Positions 18,171 through 27,181 of a DNA stretch of 64,000 nucleotides are shown piece by piece. The translations under genes and the position numbers were made by a program. A model generated the notes under the pieces. It saw only the letters and a program-made list of their open reading frames with translations, had not been told where the DNA came from and did no database searches. Origin of the DNA: Paraburkholderia sp. CNPSo 3274 (GTDB taxonomy: Bacteria; Pseudomonadota; Gammaproteobacteria; Burkholderiales; Burkholderiaceae); assembly GCF_024206475.1 (NCBI RefSeq), contig NZ_JAMBPR010000035.1, forward strand, positions 1 through 64,000, in the 5' to 3' direction. The number at the start of each line of letters is the position of its first letter. Position 1 is the stretch's first letter.

Positions 18171-19865
18171 ATGAACTATCCGGAATTTACCGCCCGCTTC
18201 GAGGAAGCGGGCGCGCGGCCAATCCAATGGCCCCATACAACCGGCCTGACCTGCGGAGAGGCGCTCGTCACCCTGCTCGAGGGATACGGCGTCCAGTACG
18301 TTTTCGGGATCCCAGGCGTGCATACGGTCGAGCTCTATCGGGGTCTCGCCGCTTCGTCCCTTCGCCACGTCACGCCGCGCCATGAGCAGGGTGCGGGCTT
18401 CATGGCGGACGGCTATGCACGTGTGACCGGAAAACCGGGTGTGTGCTTCATCATCACCGGGCCGGGCATGACGAACATCGCGACCGCGATGGCGCAGGCT
18501 TATGCCGACTCCATTCCGATGCTGGTGATATCGAGCGTGAATGCACGTCGCGAACTCGGCAACGGAGACGGACGCCTTCACGAACTGCCGTCGCAGCGCG
18601 ACGTGTTCGCCGGGCTGACTGCGTTCTCGCATACGCTGCTCGATGCTGCGGAACTGCCCCAGGTGCTGGCCCGAGCATTTGCCGTTTTCGGCGGCGCGCG
18701 GCCGCGACCCGTGCACATCGAGATTCCACTGGACGTGATCGTCGCGCCAGCTCGCGGCATGAACCTGATCCCGGCCGTGCTGCCAGCGAAGCCGGCAGGG
18801 TGCCCGGCGGCCCTCGCTGCGGCGGCAGACCTGCTCGCTACGGCGCAACGGCCGCTGATTCTCGCAGGCGGTGGTGCACTGCACGCCGCGGCCGAACTGG
18901 GGGAACTCGCCGAGCGCCTGCAGGCGCCGGTTGCGCTGACGATCAACGCCAAGGGGCTGCTGCCGCCGGGACACCCGCTGCTGATCGGCTCGACGCAATC
19001 GCTGCCGCCAACGCGGGCGCTGGTCCGCGAAGCGGATGTCGTGCTCGCGGTCGGCACCGAGTTGGGCGAAACCGACTATGACGTGGTGTTCGACGGCGGG
19101 TTTTCGATTGAGGGCAGGCTGATCCGCATCGACATCGACGCGCAGCAACTGATGCGCAACTTCAGTCCCGACGTGGCCATCGCCGCCGATGCGCGGCAAG
19201 CGCTTGGCAGTCTGTCGACGCGGCTGCATGAATGCGTCACGTCGGCGCTTCAGCGCGACTGGGGCGCGCAGCGGGTTGCGCTCGCGAGGCAGGCCGTGGA
19301 GGCCAGCTACGACGCGCCGACGCGCTCGCAGAAGCGCCTTGTCGATACGATCACTGCCGCGTTGCCACACGTCATCATTGCGGGCGACTCGACCAGCCCC
19401 GTGTATGCGGGCAACTTCGTGCACGATGCACCGGAGCCGCGTTCATGGTTCAACTCGTCGACCGGCTACGGCACGCTGGGCTATGGGCTGCCCGCGGCGG
19501 TTGGCGCGAAGCTTGCGGCACCCGATCGCCCCGTGGTGTGCCTGATCGGCGACGGCGGGCTGCAGTTCACGCTGCCGGAACTCGCCAGCGCCGTTGAAGC
19601 AAGGGTGCCCGTGACGGTTCTCTTGTGGAACAACTTTGGCTATGGCGAGATACGGCGGTACATGACGGCGCGCGACATCGTGCCTGTCGGCGTCGATATC
19701 CATACGCCTGACTTTCTCGCGCTGGCGCGCGGTTTCGGCTGCGTGGCCTGCCGCGTGGACACACCCGATGCGCTTGCTGCCGAGTTAAAGCAGGCCGTAT
19801 CGCGCGACATCCCCACCGTGATCGAAGTGAACGAAGCAGACTGGTTTGCGCGGGTGCCGGCATGA
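18171..19865 (+). CDS. aruI: 5-guanidino-2-oxopentanoate (2-ketoarginine) decarboxylase
   Basis: A 564-residue thiamine-diphosphate enzyme with the three domains of the acetolactate-synthase-like family: the PYR domain with catalytic Glu in HEQGAGFMADGYAR, the central domain, and the PP domain with the ThDP/Mg motif GDGGLQF...WNNFGYGEI near residues 460-490. It resembles AruI of Pseudomonas aeruginosa, which decarboxylates 2-ketoarginine to 4-guanidinobutyraldehyde in the arginine transaminase pathway: near-identical length and the FGIPGVHTVELYRGL opening. The stop overlaps the start of the aldehyde dehydrogenase gene (ATGA), and a guanidino-acid ureohydrolase lies opposite, which supports the assignment. 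Other ThDP decarboxylases or oxalyl-CoA-type enzymes are less likely. Confidence 0.85.
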   Translation: MNYPEFTARFEEAGARPIQWPHTTGLTCGEALVTLLEGYGVQYVFGIPGVHTVELYRGLAASSLRHVTPRHEQGAGFMADGYARVTGKPGVCFIITGPGMTNIATAMAQAYADSIPMLVISSVNARRELGNGDGRLHELPSQRDVFAGLTAFSHTLLDAAELPQVLARAFAVFGGARPRPVHIEIPLDVIVAPARGMNLIPAVLPAKPAGCPAALAAAADLLATAQRPLILAGGGALHAAAELGELAERLQAPVALTINAKGLLPPGHPLLIGSTQSLPPTRALVREADVVLAVGTELGETDYDVVFDGGFSIEGRLIRIDIDAQQLMRNFSPDVAIAADARQALGSLSTRLHECVTSALQRDWGAQRVALARQAVEASYDAPTRSQKRLVDTITAALPHVIIAGDSTSPVYAGNFVHDAPEPRSWFNSSTGYGTLGYGLPAAVGAKLAAPDRPVVCLIGDGGLQFTLPELASAVEARVPVTVLLWNNFGYGEIRRYMTARDIVPVGVDIHTPDFLALARGFGCVACRVDTPDALAAELKQAVSRDIPTVIEVNEADWFARVPA

Positions 19866-21367
19866 AACAGCATGAATGGCTCGAGCCTGGCGTGGCACTG
19901 CGTACGCAGCTCTACATTGACGGCTTCTGGTGTGCGGGCGAGGGCGGCCAGCGTCTGCCGGTCGTCAACCCATCGACCGAAGCAACGATTGCCCAGGTCG
20001 AGGCCGGCAACGCCGCCGATGTCGATTGCGCCGTGCGTGCCGCCGCACGGGCTTTCCGCGCCTGGAAGAAGACAACCGGCGCACAGCGTGCAATTTTGCT
20101 TCGTGCGATCGCTCACGGCGTGAGCGACCGGCGCGAGCATCTGGCGGCGCTCCAGTCGCTCAACAACGGCAAACCGCTGGATGAAGCGCGAATCGACGTG
20201 AGCGACGTCGTCGCCACTTTCGAGTACTACGCGGGCCTGGCTGAACAACTCGACGCAATCGGCGAATCCGAGGTCGCCATTCCCAGCGACGACTATCAGG
20301 CGACCATCGTGCGCGAGCCAGCGGGCGTGGTTGCGCTGATCGTGCCGTGGAATTTTCCGATGGTCACCACGGCGTGGAAGCTCGCGCCCGCGCTTGCGGC
20401 CGGTTGCACGGTCATTCTCAAGCCATCCGAAATAACACCGCTGCCCGAGCTGGCGCTTGCGGCGATTATCGCGGACGCCGGTGTGCCGAGAGGCGTGGTC
20501 AACGTCGTTACGGGCACCGGCACCGAAGTCGGGGCGCCGTTGGCGGCACACCCGCTCGTCGCGAAGGTTTCATTCACCGGAAGCACGGCGGTTGGCGCGC
20601 AGGTCATGAAAACTGCAGCGGACACGATCAAGGGTGTGAGTCTGGAACTGGGCGGGAAGTCCTCCATCATCGTGTTCGCCGACGCGGATCTCGATCTCGC
20701 CACCGACCTCGTTGCAGGCGGCGCGTTCTTCAATGGCGGGCAGATGTGCTCGGCCACTTCGCGTGTGCTGGTCGAGAGACCTGTAGCGGACGCACTTGCC
20801 GCGCGTCTCGCAGACCGGGCGACGCGCACGGTCGTGGGCGATCCATTCAAGCCCGGCGTGCAAATGGGGCCGCTCACCAACCGCTCGCAGTACGAACGCG
20901 TGCGGCGCTACATCGCGCGCGGCAAGGCGGACGGCGCGCGTCTCGTGATCGAAGGCGAGGCGCCAGCCGGTCCCGGCTACTTCGTGAAGCCGACGATGTT
21001 CGTCGATATCCCACTCGAAAGCCCGCTGTGGTGCGAGGAGATCTTTGGCCCCGTGCTGTGTCTGCGCAGCTTCGATACCGAAGACGAGGCCATCGGCGCG
21101 GCCAACGATACCGAGTTCGGCCTGGTCGCCACGGTCGTCACGCGCGACGCCGGGCGAGGCAGGCGAGTGGCGGCCGAGCTGGAAGCGGGCGTGGTGTGGA
21201 TCAACGCGCCGCAGGTCATCTTTCCTCAGACCTCATGGGGTGGCTACAAGCGCAGCAGCATCGGGCGCGAACTGGGTCCGTTCGGGCTCGCCGCCTTCCA
21301 GGAAATCAAGCAGGTGCTCATGCCTGCCGGGCGCGCCGGCGCTCCGGAATGCGTTCGCGGCGCATGA
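19862..21367 (+). CDS. NAD(P)-dependent aldehyde dehydrogenase, probable 4-guanidinobutyraldehyde dehydrogenase
   Basis: A 501-residue ALDH-superfamily enzyme of the betaine/aminobutyraldehyde dehydrogenase branch. Motifs: VPWNFPMV and KPSE for cofactor and structure, FTGSTAVG, the general-base Glu in LELGGKSS, the catalytic Cys in NGGQMCSATSR, and EEIFGPVL. It should oxidise an amino- or guanidino-aldehyde to the acid. Its ATG overlaps the aruI stop by four bases, so the two are translationally coupled. The predicted substrate is therefore 4-guanidinobutyraldehyde, as KauB does in Pseudomonas (inference from context). Confidence 0.85.
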   Translation: MKQHEWLEPGVALRTQLYIDGFWCAGEGGQRLPVVNPSTEATIAQVEAGNAADVDCAVRAAARAFRAWKKTTGAQRAILLRAIAHGVSDRREHLAALQSLNNGKPLDEARIDVSDVVATFEYYAGLAEQLDAIGESEVAIPSDDYQATIVREPAGVVALIVPWNFPMVTTAWKLAPALAAGCTVILKPSEITPLPELALAAIIADAGVPRGVVNVVTGTGTEVGAPLAAHPLVAKVSFTGSTAVGAQVMKTAADTIKGVSLELGGKSSIIVFADADLDLATDLVAGGAFFNGGQMCSATSRVLVERPVADALAARLADRATRTVVGDPFKPGVQMGPLTNRSQYERVRRYIARGKADGARLVIEGEAPAGPGYFVKPTMFVDIPLESPLWCEEIFGPVLCLRSFDTEDEAIGAANDTEFGLVATVVTRDAGRGRRVAAELEAGVVWINAPQVIFPQTSWGGYKRSSIGRELGPFGLAAFQEIKQVLMPAGRAGAPECVRGA

Positions 21368-21513
21368 GCATTTGTCATGGCGCGCATGCAGAGATTTCGT
21401 TTGTTGCGGGTTATTGACGCACGTAGAGTCCATTCAAGCAGCACGTTCGCGTGACTTTTGGTAATGGCAGCGCGCAATGGGCAGCGGCCATACGGTTCAA
21501 TCAGGAGATGACC

Positions 21514-22611
21514 ATGCAGGGGATCAAGCTGGGGAGAAGGCAGGCCATTAAGGCAATCGGCACGGCTCTGGCGGCATCGGCGCTGCCCATGCCGTTCATC
21601 AGTACTGCCAGGGAACAGGAGAAGAGCTATGCGGGCAAGACGCTTCGTCTGCTTACCTGGTCCGACGATACCGGCGCAGCGGCCTTGCGTAACATCGCCG
21701 CCACGTTCAGCCAGAAGACCGGCGCGCAGGTGATCGCCGACCGCGCCGATGGCACCTCCGGCATGGTCGCGAAACTCAAGGCGGCCGGCGACCGGCCGAC
21801 CTACGACGTGATCACGCTTGCCGGGGTCGGCGCCTCCGGTCTCGCCGATGCGGGCCTGCTGATGAAGCCGGACCTGAACAAGCTTCCAAACCTGAAAGAC
21901 GTCGCGCCGCAGTACCGGACGGGTGCCAACGGATTCGGCGTCGGCTACCTGCTGTGGTCGGACGGGCTGATCTACAACACGTCCACCGTGAAGACCGCAC
22001 CCTCGACGTACGAAGCACTTTGGGATCCGAAGTATGCGGGACGCCTGTTCCTTCCGCCGCCCGAGTGGGCCGAAGCGGTCGATCTGGCGATCATCGCCGC
22101 GAAGATGGCTGGCGGCTCCCAGCAGAATATCGACCCGGGTTTCAAAAAGCTCGCCCAGTTGAAAGACCGCGTGCTGACGCTCGGCGAAAACCCGAACCAG
22201 GTCGCCGATCTGTTCCGCACTGGCTCGCTCGATATTGGCGGCATCTATGCACCGGCATTCTTCCCGGACCAGATCCGCAAGCCCGAGTACAAGATGGCCG
22301 TGACTTACGGCATGAAAGAGGGCTTCGCAACCCAGCTGATGTTTACGGTGATTCCGAAGTCACATCCCGGCGATATCGATCTCATCCACGCTTTCATCAA
22401 TCATTCACTCGATGCCGGCGTGCAGGGCCGCATGGCCGCCGACGTGCTCAATGGTCCGGTGAACTCGCGCGCGGTCATTCCCGCCGAAAGCCGCGCCTTC
22501 GTGCCGTCGCCGCAGCAGATCGCCGAGAAGGCCGTGCTTCATGACGACAAAGCGCTTGCCGCGTTGCAGCCTGCGTGGATCAAACGCTTTACCGAGATCT
22601 TTTCCGCGTGA
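21514..22611 (+). CDS. Polyamine-type ABC transporter, extracellular solute-binding protein
   Basis: A 365-residue family-1/PotD-like binding protein. The ATG at 21514 lies six bases after CAGGAG; a nearer ATG at 21508 overlaps that site. The N-terminus is a Tat-type signal (GRRQAIKAIGTALAASALP), suggesting export of the folded protein. The body has TLRLLTWSDDTGAAA, TGAQVIADRADGTSGMVAKLKA and FGVGYLLWSDGLIYNTS, typical of spermidine/putrescine/Fe-type binding proteins. It starts a complete four-gene importer (binding protein, two permeases, ATPase) immediately downstream of the aldehyde dehydrogenase. A cationic guanidino or polyamine ligand fits the context but is not proven. Confidence 0.88.
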   Translation: MQGIKLGRRQAIKAIGTALAASALPMPFISTAREQEKSYAGKTLRLLTWSDDTGAAALRNIAATFSQKTGAQVIADRADGTSGMVAKLKAAGDRPTYDVITLAGVGASGLADAGLLMKPDLNKLPNLKDVAPQYRTGANGFGVGYLLWSDGLIYNTSTVKTAPSTYEALWDPKYAGRLFLPPPEWAEAVDLAIIAAKMAGGSQQNIDPGFKKLAQLKDRVLTLGENPNQVADLFRTGSLDIGGIYAPAFFPDQIRKPEYKMAVTYGMKEGFATQLMFTVIPKSHPGDIDLIHAFINHSLDAGVQGRMAADVLNGPVNSRAVIPAESRAFVPSPQQIAEKAVLHDDKALAALQPAWIKRFTEIFSA

Positions 22612-22616
22612 GCGCC

Positions 22617-23543
22617 ATGTCAGCACTCTCTTCTCGCCGCGCGGGCGCGCCGGCTTCTGCCGGGGAATCAACGGCCCAGCACAATACAGCAACGGCGCTG
22701 CCGCGCGTCCCGCCGTTGCTGCTGCTCGCGCCGATCCTCGCGTTTCTTGTCGTGCTGATCGCGGCGGCGCTCGCCGTGCTGCGGATGAGCTTCGGAACCC
22801 CAGGCAACGAGTGGCATGCCTTCACGCTCCAGAATTACGTCGACCTCGGAGACGCTTACTTCCTGCGCTCGCTCTGGCTGACCTTGCGGCTTGCCTTCCA
22901 GAGCATGATCGTCGCCGTCGTGCTGGCGATTCCAGTGGCACTCGCGATGGCGCGTACGCAGTCGCGCACCGCGCGGCGCCTCCTGCTTGCCGGCGTGCTC
23001 CTGCCGCTGCTGGTCAACCTGCTGCTGCAGGGCTATGGGTGGCTCGTGATACTGGGGCCCGCGGGCCTCGTCAATCACACGCTGATGGCCACCGGCCTGA
23101 TCGAGCGTCCGGTGTTGTGGCTGTATCGCGAGAACGGCGTGCTGCTCGGACTGATTCAAACGGCCTTTCCGCTCGCCGTGCTTCCCATATCGAGCGCGAT
23201 GCGCGCGGTGTCGCGCTCTTACGAGGAAGCGGCGGCTACCCTCGGCGCAAGCCGCTGGCAGACGCTGCGCCACGTGATGCTGCCGTTGGCGATGCCTGGC
23301 ATCGTCTCAGGCGCGTTGCTCGTGTTCGCCTATAACGCGAGCGCGTTCGCGGTGCCATTGCTGCTGGGCGGACGCCGGGTGCCGATGCTCGCCGTGCTGG
23401 TGCACGATCAGGTGGCGCCGTTGCTGAACTGGCCCGCCGCGTCCGCCTCGGGTGTGGTCCTGATGGCTGCGACGCTTGCGGTGATGGCCATCTCGCAACG
23501 GCTGGTGCGCAACCTGCAACGCCACGCGGAGTCCCGCTCATGA
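22617..23543 (+). CDS. ABC transporter permease, PotB-like
   Basis: A 308-residue inner-membrane permease of the spermidine/putrescine importer class. About six membrane helices are visible, beginning LLLLAPILAFLVVLIAAALAVL, and the coupling loop is EEAAATLGASRWQTLRHVMLPLAMPGIVSG. The ATG lies 5 bases after the binding-protein stop, and the gene's stop overlaps the next permease start (ATGA at 23540). It works with the second permease as a heterodimer. Confidence 0.9.
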   Translation: MSALSSRRAGAPASAGESTAQHNTATALPRVPPLLLLAPILAFLVVLIAAALAVLRMSFGTPGNEWHAFTLQNYVDLGDAYFLRSLWLTLRLAFQSMIVAVVLAIPVALAMARTQSRTARRLLLAGVLLPLLVNLLLQGYGWLVILGPAGLVNHTLMATGLIERPVLWLYRENGVLLGLIQTAFPLAVLPISSAMRAVSRSYEEAAATLGASRWQTLRHVMLPLAMPGIVSGALLVFAYNASAFAVPLLLGGRRVPMLAVLVHDQVAPLLNWPAASASGVVLMAATLAVMAISQRLVRNLQRHAESRS

Positions 23544-24382
23544 ATGCCTTGCGTATCCCCCTGACGATGCCCGGCCGCCTCAGTCGCGTGACGGGATTGT
23601 TCGCGACGATCGTGCTCGTTCTCGCCGCGCTGCCGATTCTGACGATGATCACGATGTCGTTCGGCAATTCCGACACGCTCGAATTTCCGCCGCAGAGCTT
23701 CGGCTTTCACTGGTATCGGGCCGCATGGCACACCTTCGTGTCGCCCGATGCGAGCGACGTGCTGTCCATGGGCACCGCGCTTACGACGAGCCTCGTCGTA
23801 GCGGTTTCAACGATGTTCATCGCCACCGCCGTCTCCGTGCCCGCTGCTTATGCGCTCTCGCGCTATCGCTTTCGCGGCAAGGCCGTGATCGAGCAACTGG
23901 TCGCGCTGCCGCTGGTTTATCCGCTCGTGATGCTGGGGCTTTCGCTGCTGCTCGTCTTCAATGTCCTGCCGGTGGAACTGGGCATGGGGCGGCTCGTCAT
24001 TGCACACGTCATTCTTGCTCTGCCGTTCACGGTGAAGAACTGCGCGGCATCGGTTGCGTCGATCGGACCGGAGTTCGAGGAAGCAGCCTGCGTGATGGGC
24101 GCGAGTCCGCGGCGTGCGCTCGTTGACGTCGTGCTGCCGCTCATGCGCCCCGGCATTCTCGCCGGCATGCTGTTCGCGTTCATCATTTCGTTTAACGAAT
24201 TCACGGTGACGTTCTTCCTCTATGGCATCAACACGATGACGCTGCCTGTCTGGCTCTACAGCCGCACCGTTTCGTCGCTCGACCCCACTGTGTTTTCGTT
24301 CGCGGTCTTCATCGGGCTGATCGACTTTGCCCTGATCTGGCTGCTCGAAAAGCTCGTCGGCGACGAAGGCGTGGCGCTCTGA
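23540..24382 (+). CDS. ABC transporter permease, PotC-like
   Basis: A 280-residue partner permease of the polyamine-type importer. The coupling loop EEAACVMGASPRRALVDVVLPLMRPGILAGMLFAF and the SFNEFTVTFFLYG helix are characteristic of PotC/PotI proteins. It overlaps the preceding permease by four bases and is followed 41 bases later by the ATPase gene. Confidence 0.9.
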   Translation: MNALRIPLTMPGRLSRVTGLFATIVLVLAALPILTMITMSFGNSDTLEFPPQSFGFHWYRAAWHTFVSPDASDVLSMGTALTTSLVVAVSTMFIATAVSVPAAYALSRYRFRGKAVIEQLVALPLVYPLVMLGLSLLLVFNVLPVELGMGRLVIAHVILALPFTVKNCAASVASIGPEFEEAACVMGASPRRALVDVVLPLMRPGILAGMLFAFIISFNEFTVTFFLYGINTMTLPVWLYSRTVSSLDPTVFSFAVFIGLIDFALIWLLEKLVGDEGVAL

Positions 24383-24423
24383 TCGCTGCTCCGTACGTGG
24401 TCCCCGGGCACAAAGGAACTCTC

Positions 24424-25497
24424 ATGACCCATCTGTCTTTGCAGGGCATCACCAAGCGCTTTCACAACGCGTTCGCGCTCGACCATGTTGATCTCAACGT
24501 TCCGGACGGGAAGCTGGTGTGTTTTCTCGGACCTTCCGGCTGCGGCAAGACGACCCTGCTGCGTATCATCGCGGGCCTGGAAACGCCGACTTCCGGATCG
24601 GTGATGTTCGCGGGCCGCGACCTCACGCATGTGCCGGCGAACCGGCGAGACTTCGGCATGGTGTTTCAATCGCTCGCGCTGTTCCCGCATATGAGCGTTG
24701 CGGAGAATGTCGCCTATCCGCTGCGCTTGCGCGGCGTCGACAAGAGCGCACAAGCGAAGCGCGTGGCCGATCTGCTCGAACTGATCCAGCTTCCGCACAT
24801 GGCGAACCGGCCAGTTACACAGCTTTCCGGCGGGCAACGCCAACGCGTGGCAATTGCACGTGCGATTGCCTCGTCGCCGAAACTGTTGCTGCTTGACGAG
24901 CCCCTCTCGGCGCTTGACGCGAAGCTGCGTGAAGCGATGCAGGTCGAAATTCGCCTGCTGCAACAGCGGCTTGGCATCACGACGATCATGGTCACGCATG
25001 ACCAGCGCGAAGCGATGACGATGGCGGACGAGATCGTGGTGATGCAGAAAGGGCGCATCGCCCAGGTCGGCAGGCCGCTCGACATTTACCGCGATCCCGT
25101 GAATGAGTTCGTGGCGGACTTTATCGGCCTCGGCAACATTTTGCCAGTGACGCTCGAAGCCGACGCTGGTATCGCGCTGCCGGGCGGCCAGCGGATCGCC
25201 GTCAATGCTGCGATGCGCACGCCTGAGCGGGCGGGCGACATCCGCCTGCTCATTCGCCCGGAGGACGTGTGTGTACGGCCCGCGACTGCGAATCCCGGCC
25301 CGAACGTCGTTGCCGGCAAGGTGACGTTTGTCCGCGACGTGGGCGCGCAGATCGAAGCGACGATCGATTGCGACGGCTTCACGCTCACCGCCGCCACCAC
25401 GCCCCGCGAGACGCCGGACCTCGAAGTGGGGCGGCCAGTGCTCGCCGAGATGCCAGCACACGCGTGGAGGCTGATTCCGGCGCACACCGGGCATTGA
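24424..25497 (+). CDS. ABC transporter ATP-binding protein, PotA-like
   Basis: A 357-residue ATPase with the full nucleotide-binding set: Walker A GPSGCGKTT, Q-loop FQSLALFPHMSV, signature LSGGQRQRVAIARA, Walker B LLLLDEPLSALD and H-loop VTHDQ. The last ~110 residues form the TOBE regulatory domain (LLIRPEDVCVRP) seen in PotA, FbpC and MalK types. The ATG at 24424 follows AAAGGA. It completes the second import system of this locus. Confidence 0.93.
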   Translation: MTHLSLQGITKRFHNAFALDHVDLNVPDGKLVCFLGPSGCGKTTLLRIIAGLETPTSGSVMFAGRDLTHVPANRRDFGMVFQSLALFPHMSVAENVAYPLRLRGVDKSAQAKRVADLLELIQLPHMANRPVTQLSGGQRQRVAIARAIASSPKLLLLDEPLSALDAKLREAMQVEIRLLQQRLGITTIMVTHDQREAMTMADEIVVMQKGRIAQVGRPLDIYRDPVNEFVADFIGLGNILPVTLEADAGIALPGGQRIAVNAAMRTPERAGDIRLLIRPEDVCVRPATANPGPNVVAGKVTFVRDVGAQIEATIDCDGFTLTAATTPRETPDLEVGRPVLAEMPAHAWRLIPAHTGH

Positions 25498-25554
25498 AAC
25501 CCCGCAATGAACCTTTTTACCCCCAAGAGAAGCAGTTGGAAGGAGACACCCGTC

Positions 25555-26379
25555 ATGAACACCACTCACTTCACCACGAGCCCCATGCAGCGCCTGGCGG
25601 CTCGCACCATCGCAGCCTTCGCGCTTGCCGGCACGGCTGCCCTCAGCGCGTTCGCACCGCTCGCACATGCGGACGCCCTCGACACGATTGCGAAATCGGG
25701 CGTCGTGCGTGTCGGCGTATTTGAGGACTATCCGCCGTTTGGGTCGATCGGGCCTGACATGAAGCCACAGGGCTACGACATCGACGTGGCCAATCTGATC
25801 GGGAAGGCCCTGAACGCGAAGGTCGAACTCGTGCAGGTGACCGGCGACAACCGCATGGCCTATCTGGCGGATCATAAGGCGGACATGCTGCTCTCGGTTG
25901 GCCAGACGCCTGAGCGCGCGAAGGTCATCGACTTCTCGCAGCCGTATGCGCCGTACTATCTCGCTGTATTCGGTCCGAAATCGCTGCCAGTGAAGAATGC
26001 GGGCGATCTGGCTGGCAAGACGGTCGCCGTTGCGCGCGGCACACTCGAAGATCTGAGCGTGTCCAAGGTGGCGCCACCCTCCGCGGTCATCAAGCGCTTC
26101 GACGATCCGAACGGCGCGATTTCCGCATTCCTGTCCGGCCAGGCCCAACTGCTCGTGGTTGGCAACGATGTCGGCGCGACCATTATGGCCCGTCATCCCG
26201 CCAACGATCCCGAGCAGAAGTTCTCGTTGTTCAGTTCTCCAGATCACGTTGGCCTGAACAAGAACGAGCCGCGCCTGAAGCAGAAGGTCGACGACGCCAT
26301 CGCGGCCGCAAAAAAGGACGGCTCGATGAACGCCATCTCGCTCAAGTGGCTGCGCGCCCCGCTGCCGGCCAGTCTCTGA
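25555..26379 (+). CDS. Polar amino-acid ABC transporter, periplasmic binding protein
   Basis: A 274-residue family-3 binding protein. The ATG at 25555 follows AAGGAGACACCCGTC; the signal peptide ends around LAHADA. Ligand-binding features are VRVGVFEDYPPFGSIGPDMKPQGYDIDVANLIGKAL, MLLSVGQTPERAKVIDFSQPYAPYYLAV and TVAVARGTLED. It begins a complete four-gene polar amino-acid importer (binding protein, two permeases, ATPase) and is only distantly similar to the binding protein at 15.2 kb. A basic amino acid is the likely ligand class (inference from context). Confidence 0.9.
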   Translation: MNTTHFTTSPMQRLAARTIAAFALAGTAALSAFAPLAHADALDTIAKSGVVRVGVFEDYPPFGSIGPDMKPQGYDIDVANLIGKALNAKVELVQVTGDNRMAYLADHKADMLLSVGQTPERAKVIDFSQPYAPYYLAVFGPKSLPVKNAGDLAGKTVAVARGTLEDLSVSKVAPPSAVIKRFDDPNGAISAFLSGQAQLLVVGNDVGATIMARHPANDPEQKFSLFSSPDHVGLNKNEPRLKQKVDDAIAAAKKDGSMNAISLKWLRAPLPASL

Positions 26380-26422
26380 TGCGCTCCGGCCCCCGCTTAC
26401 CTGAACGATAGACGGCGCAGCG

Positions 26423-27181
26423 ATGACTTACACATTCGACTTTAGTGACTTCGGTCTTTACGCGGGCATGCTCGCGCGCGGCGTGGAAGTGACGCTAGGC
26501 CTGACGGCGGTCTCGACCGTGCTGGGCGGCATGCTCGGCATTGCTGGCGCGAGCCTTGCCGTCGCGGGCCCGAGGTGGGTGCGCGCGCTGGTTGCGTCCT
26601 ACGTCGAGCTGATCCGCAACACGCCTTTTCTCGTGCAGCTCTTCTTCGTGTTTTTCGGGCTGCCGGGCCTCGGCGTGCAGATCAACGAGATGCAGGCGGC
26701 GGTATTGGCAATGACCGTCAATCTGGGTGCCTACTCGACCGAGATCGTGCGCGCCGGCATCGATTCGATCCCTCGCGGCCAGCGCCAGGCGGCAATGGCA
26801 CTCGGCTTGCAGGGGCGGCAGGTTTTCCGCCATGTCGTGCTGCCCCAGGCGCTCGCCAACGTCTTCCCGGCGCTGCTGGGCCAGGTGCTGATCGTGATGC
26901 TCGGCTCGGCCGTAGTCTCGCAGATTTCCGTGCCCGACCTGACCTATGCAGCCAACTTCATCCAGTCGCGCAACTTCCGCTCGTTCGAGAGCTACGTGAT
27001 CGTCACTGTGATCTATCTGCTGCTGTCGATCGTGCTGCGGCTGCTCATCAACCGGCTTGGCAAGGGTCTCTTCGCCGGACGCACCGCACGCGGCGCTGGT
27101 GCCTCACGCACCTCTCTGCGCTCGCGGTTTTCCGGTCACGCCCGCATGGCTGCATCCCGCCTTTCGAAGGAGCGTTCGTAA
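26423..27181 (+). CDS. Polar amino-acid ABC transporter permease 1
   Basis: A 252-residue His/Glu/Gln/Arg-class permease. VTLGLTAVSTVLGG, VELIRNTPFLVQLFFVFFGLP, YSTEIVRAGIDSIPRGQRQAAMALG and HVVLPQALANVFPALLGQ are the family motifs, including the ATPase-coupling loop. Its TAA stop overlaps the next permease's ATG by one base (TAATG), so translation is coupled. Confidence 0.92.
   Translation: MTYTFDFSDFGLYAGMLARGVEVTLGLTAVSTVLGGMLGIAGASLAVAGPRWVRALVASYVELIRNTPFLVQLFFVFFGLPGLGVQINEMQAAVLAMTVNLGAYSTEIVRAGIDSIPRGQRQAAMALGLQGRQVFRHVVLPQALANVFPALLGQVLIVMLGSAVVSQISVPDLTYAANFIQSRNFRSFESYVIVTVIYLLLSIVLRLLINRLGKGLFAGRTARGAGASRTSLRSRFSGHARMAASRLSKERS

Noticed and set aside
18171..19865. Acetolactate synthase or benzoylformate decarboxylase instead of AruI
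   Set aside because: The coupled aldehyde dehydrogenase and the divergent guanidino-acid ureohydrolase fit 2-ketoarginine decarboxylation, and there is no small ilvH-like subunit.
24256..26247. 663-codon open frame on the minus strand
   Set aside because: Antisense to a complete ABC ATPase gene and parts of its neighbours; composition is not protein-like.
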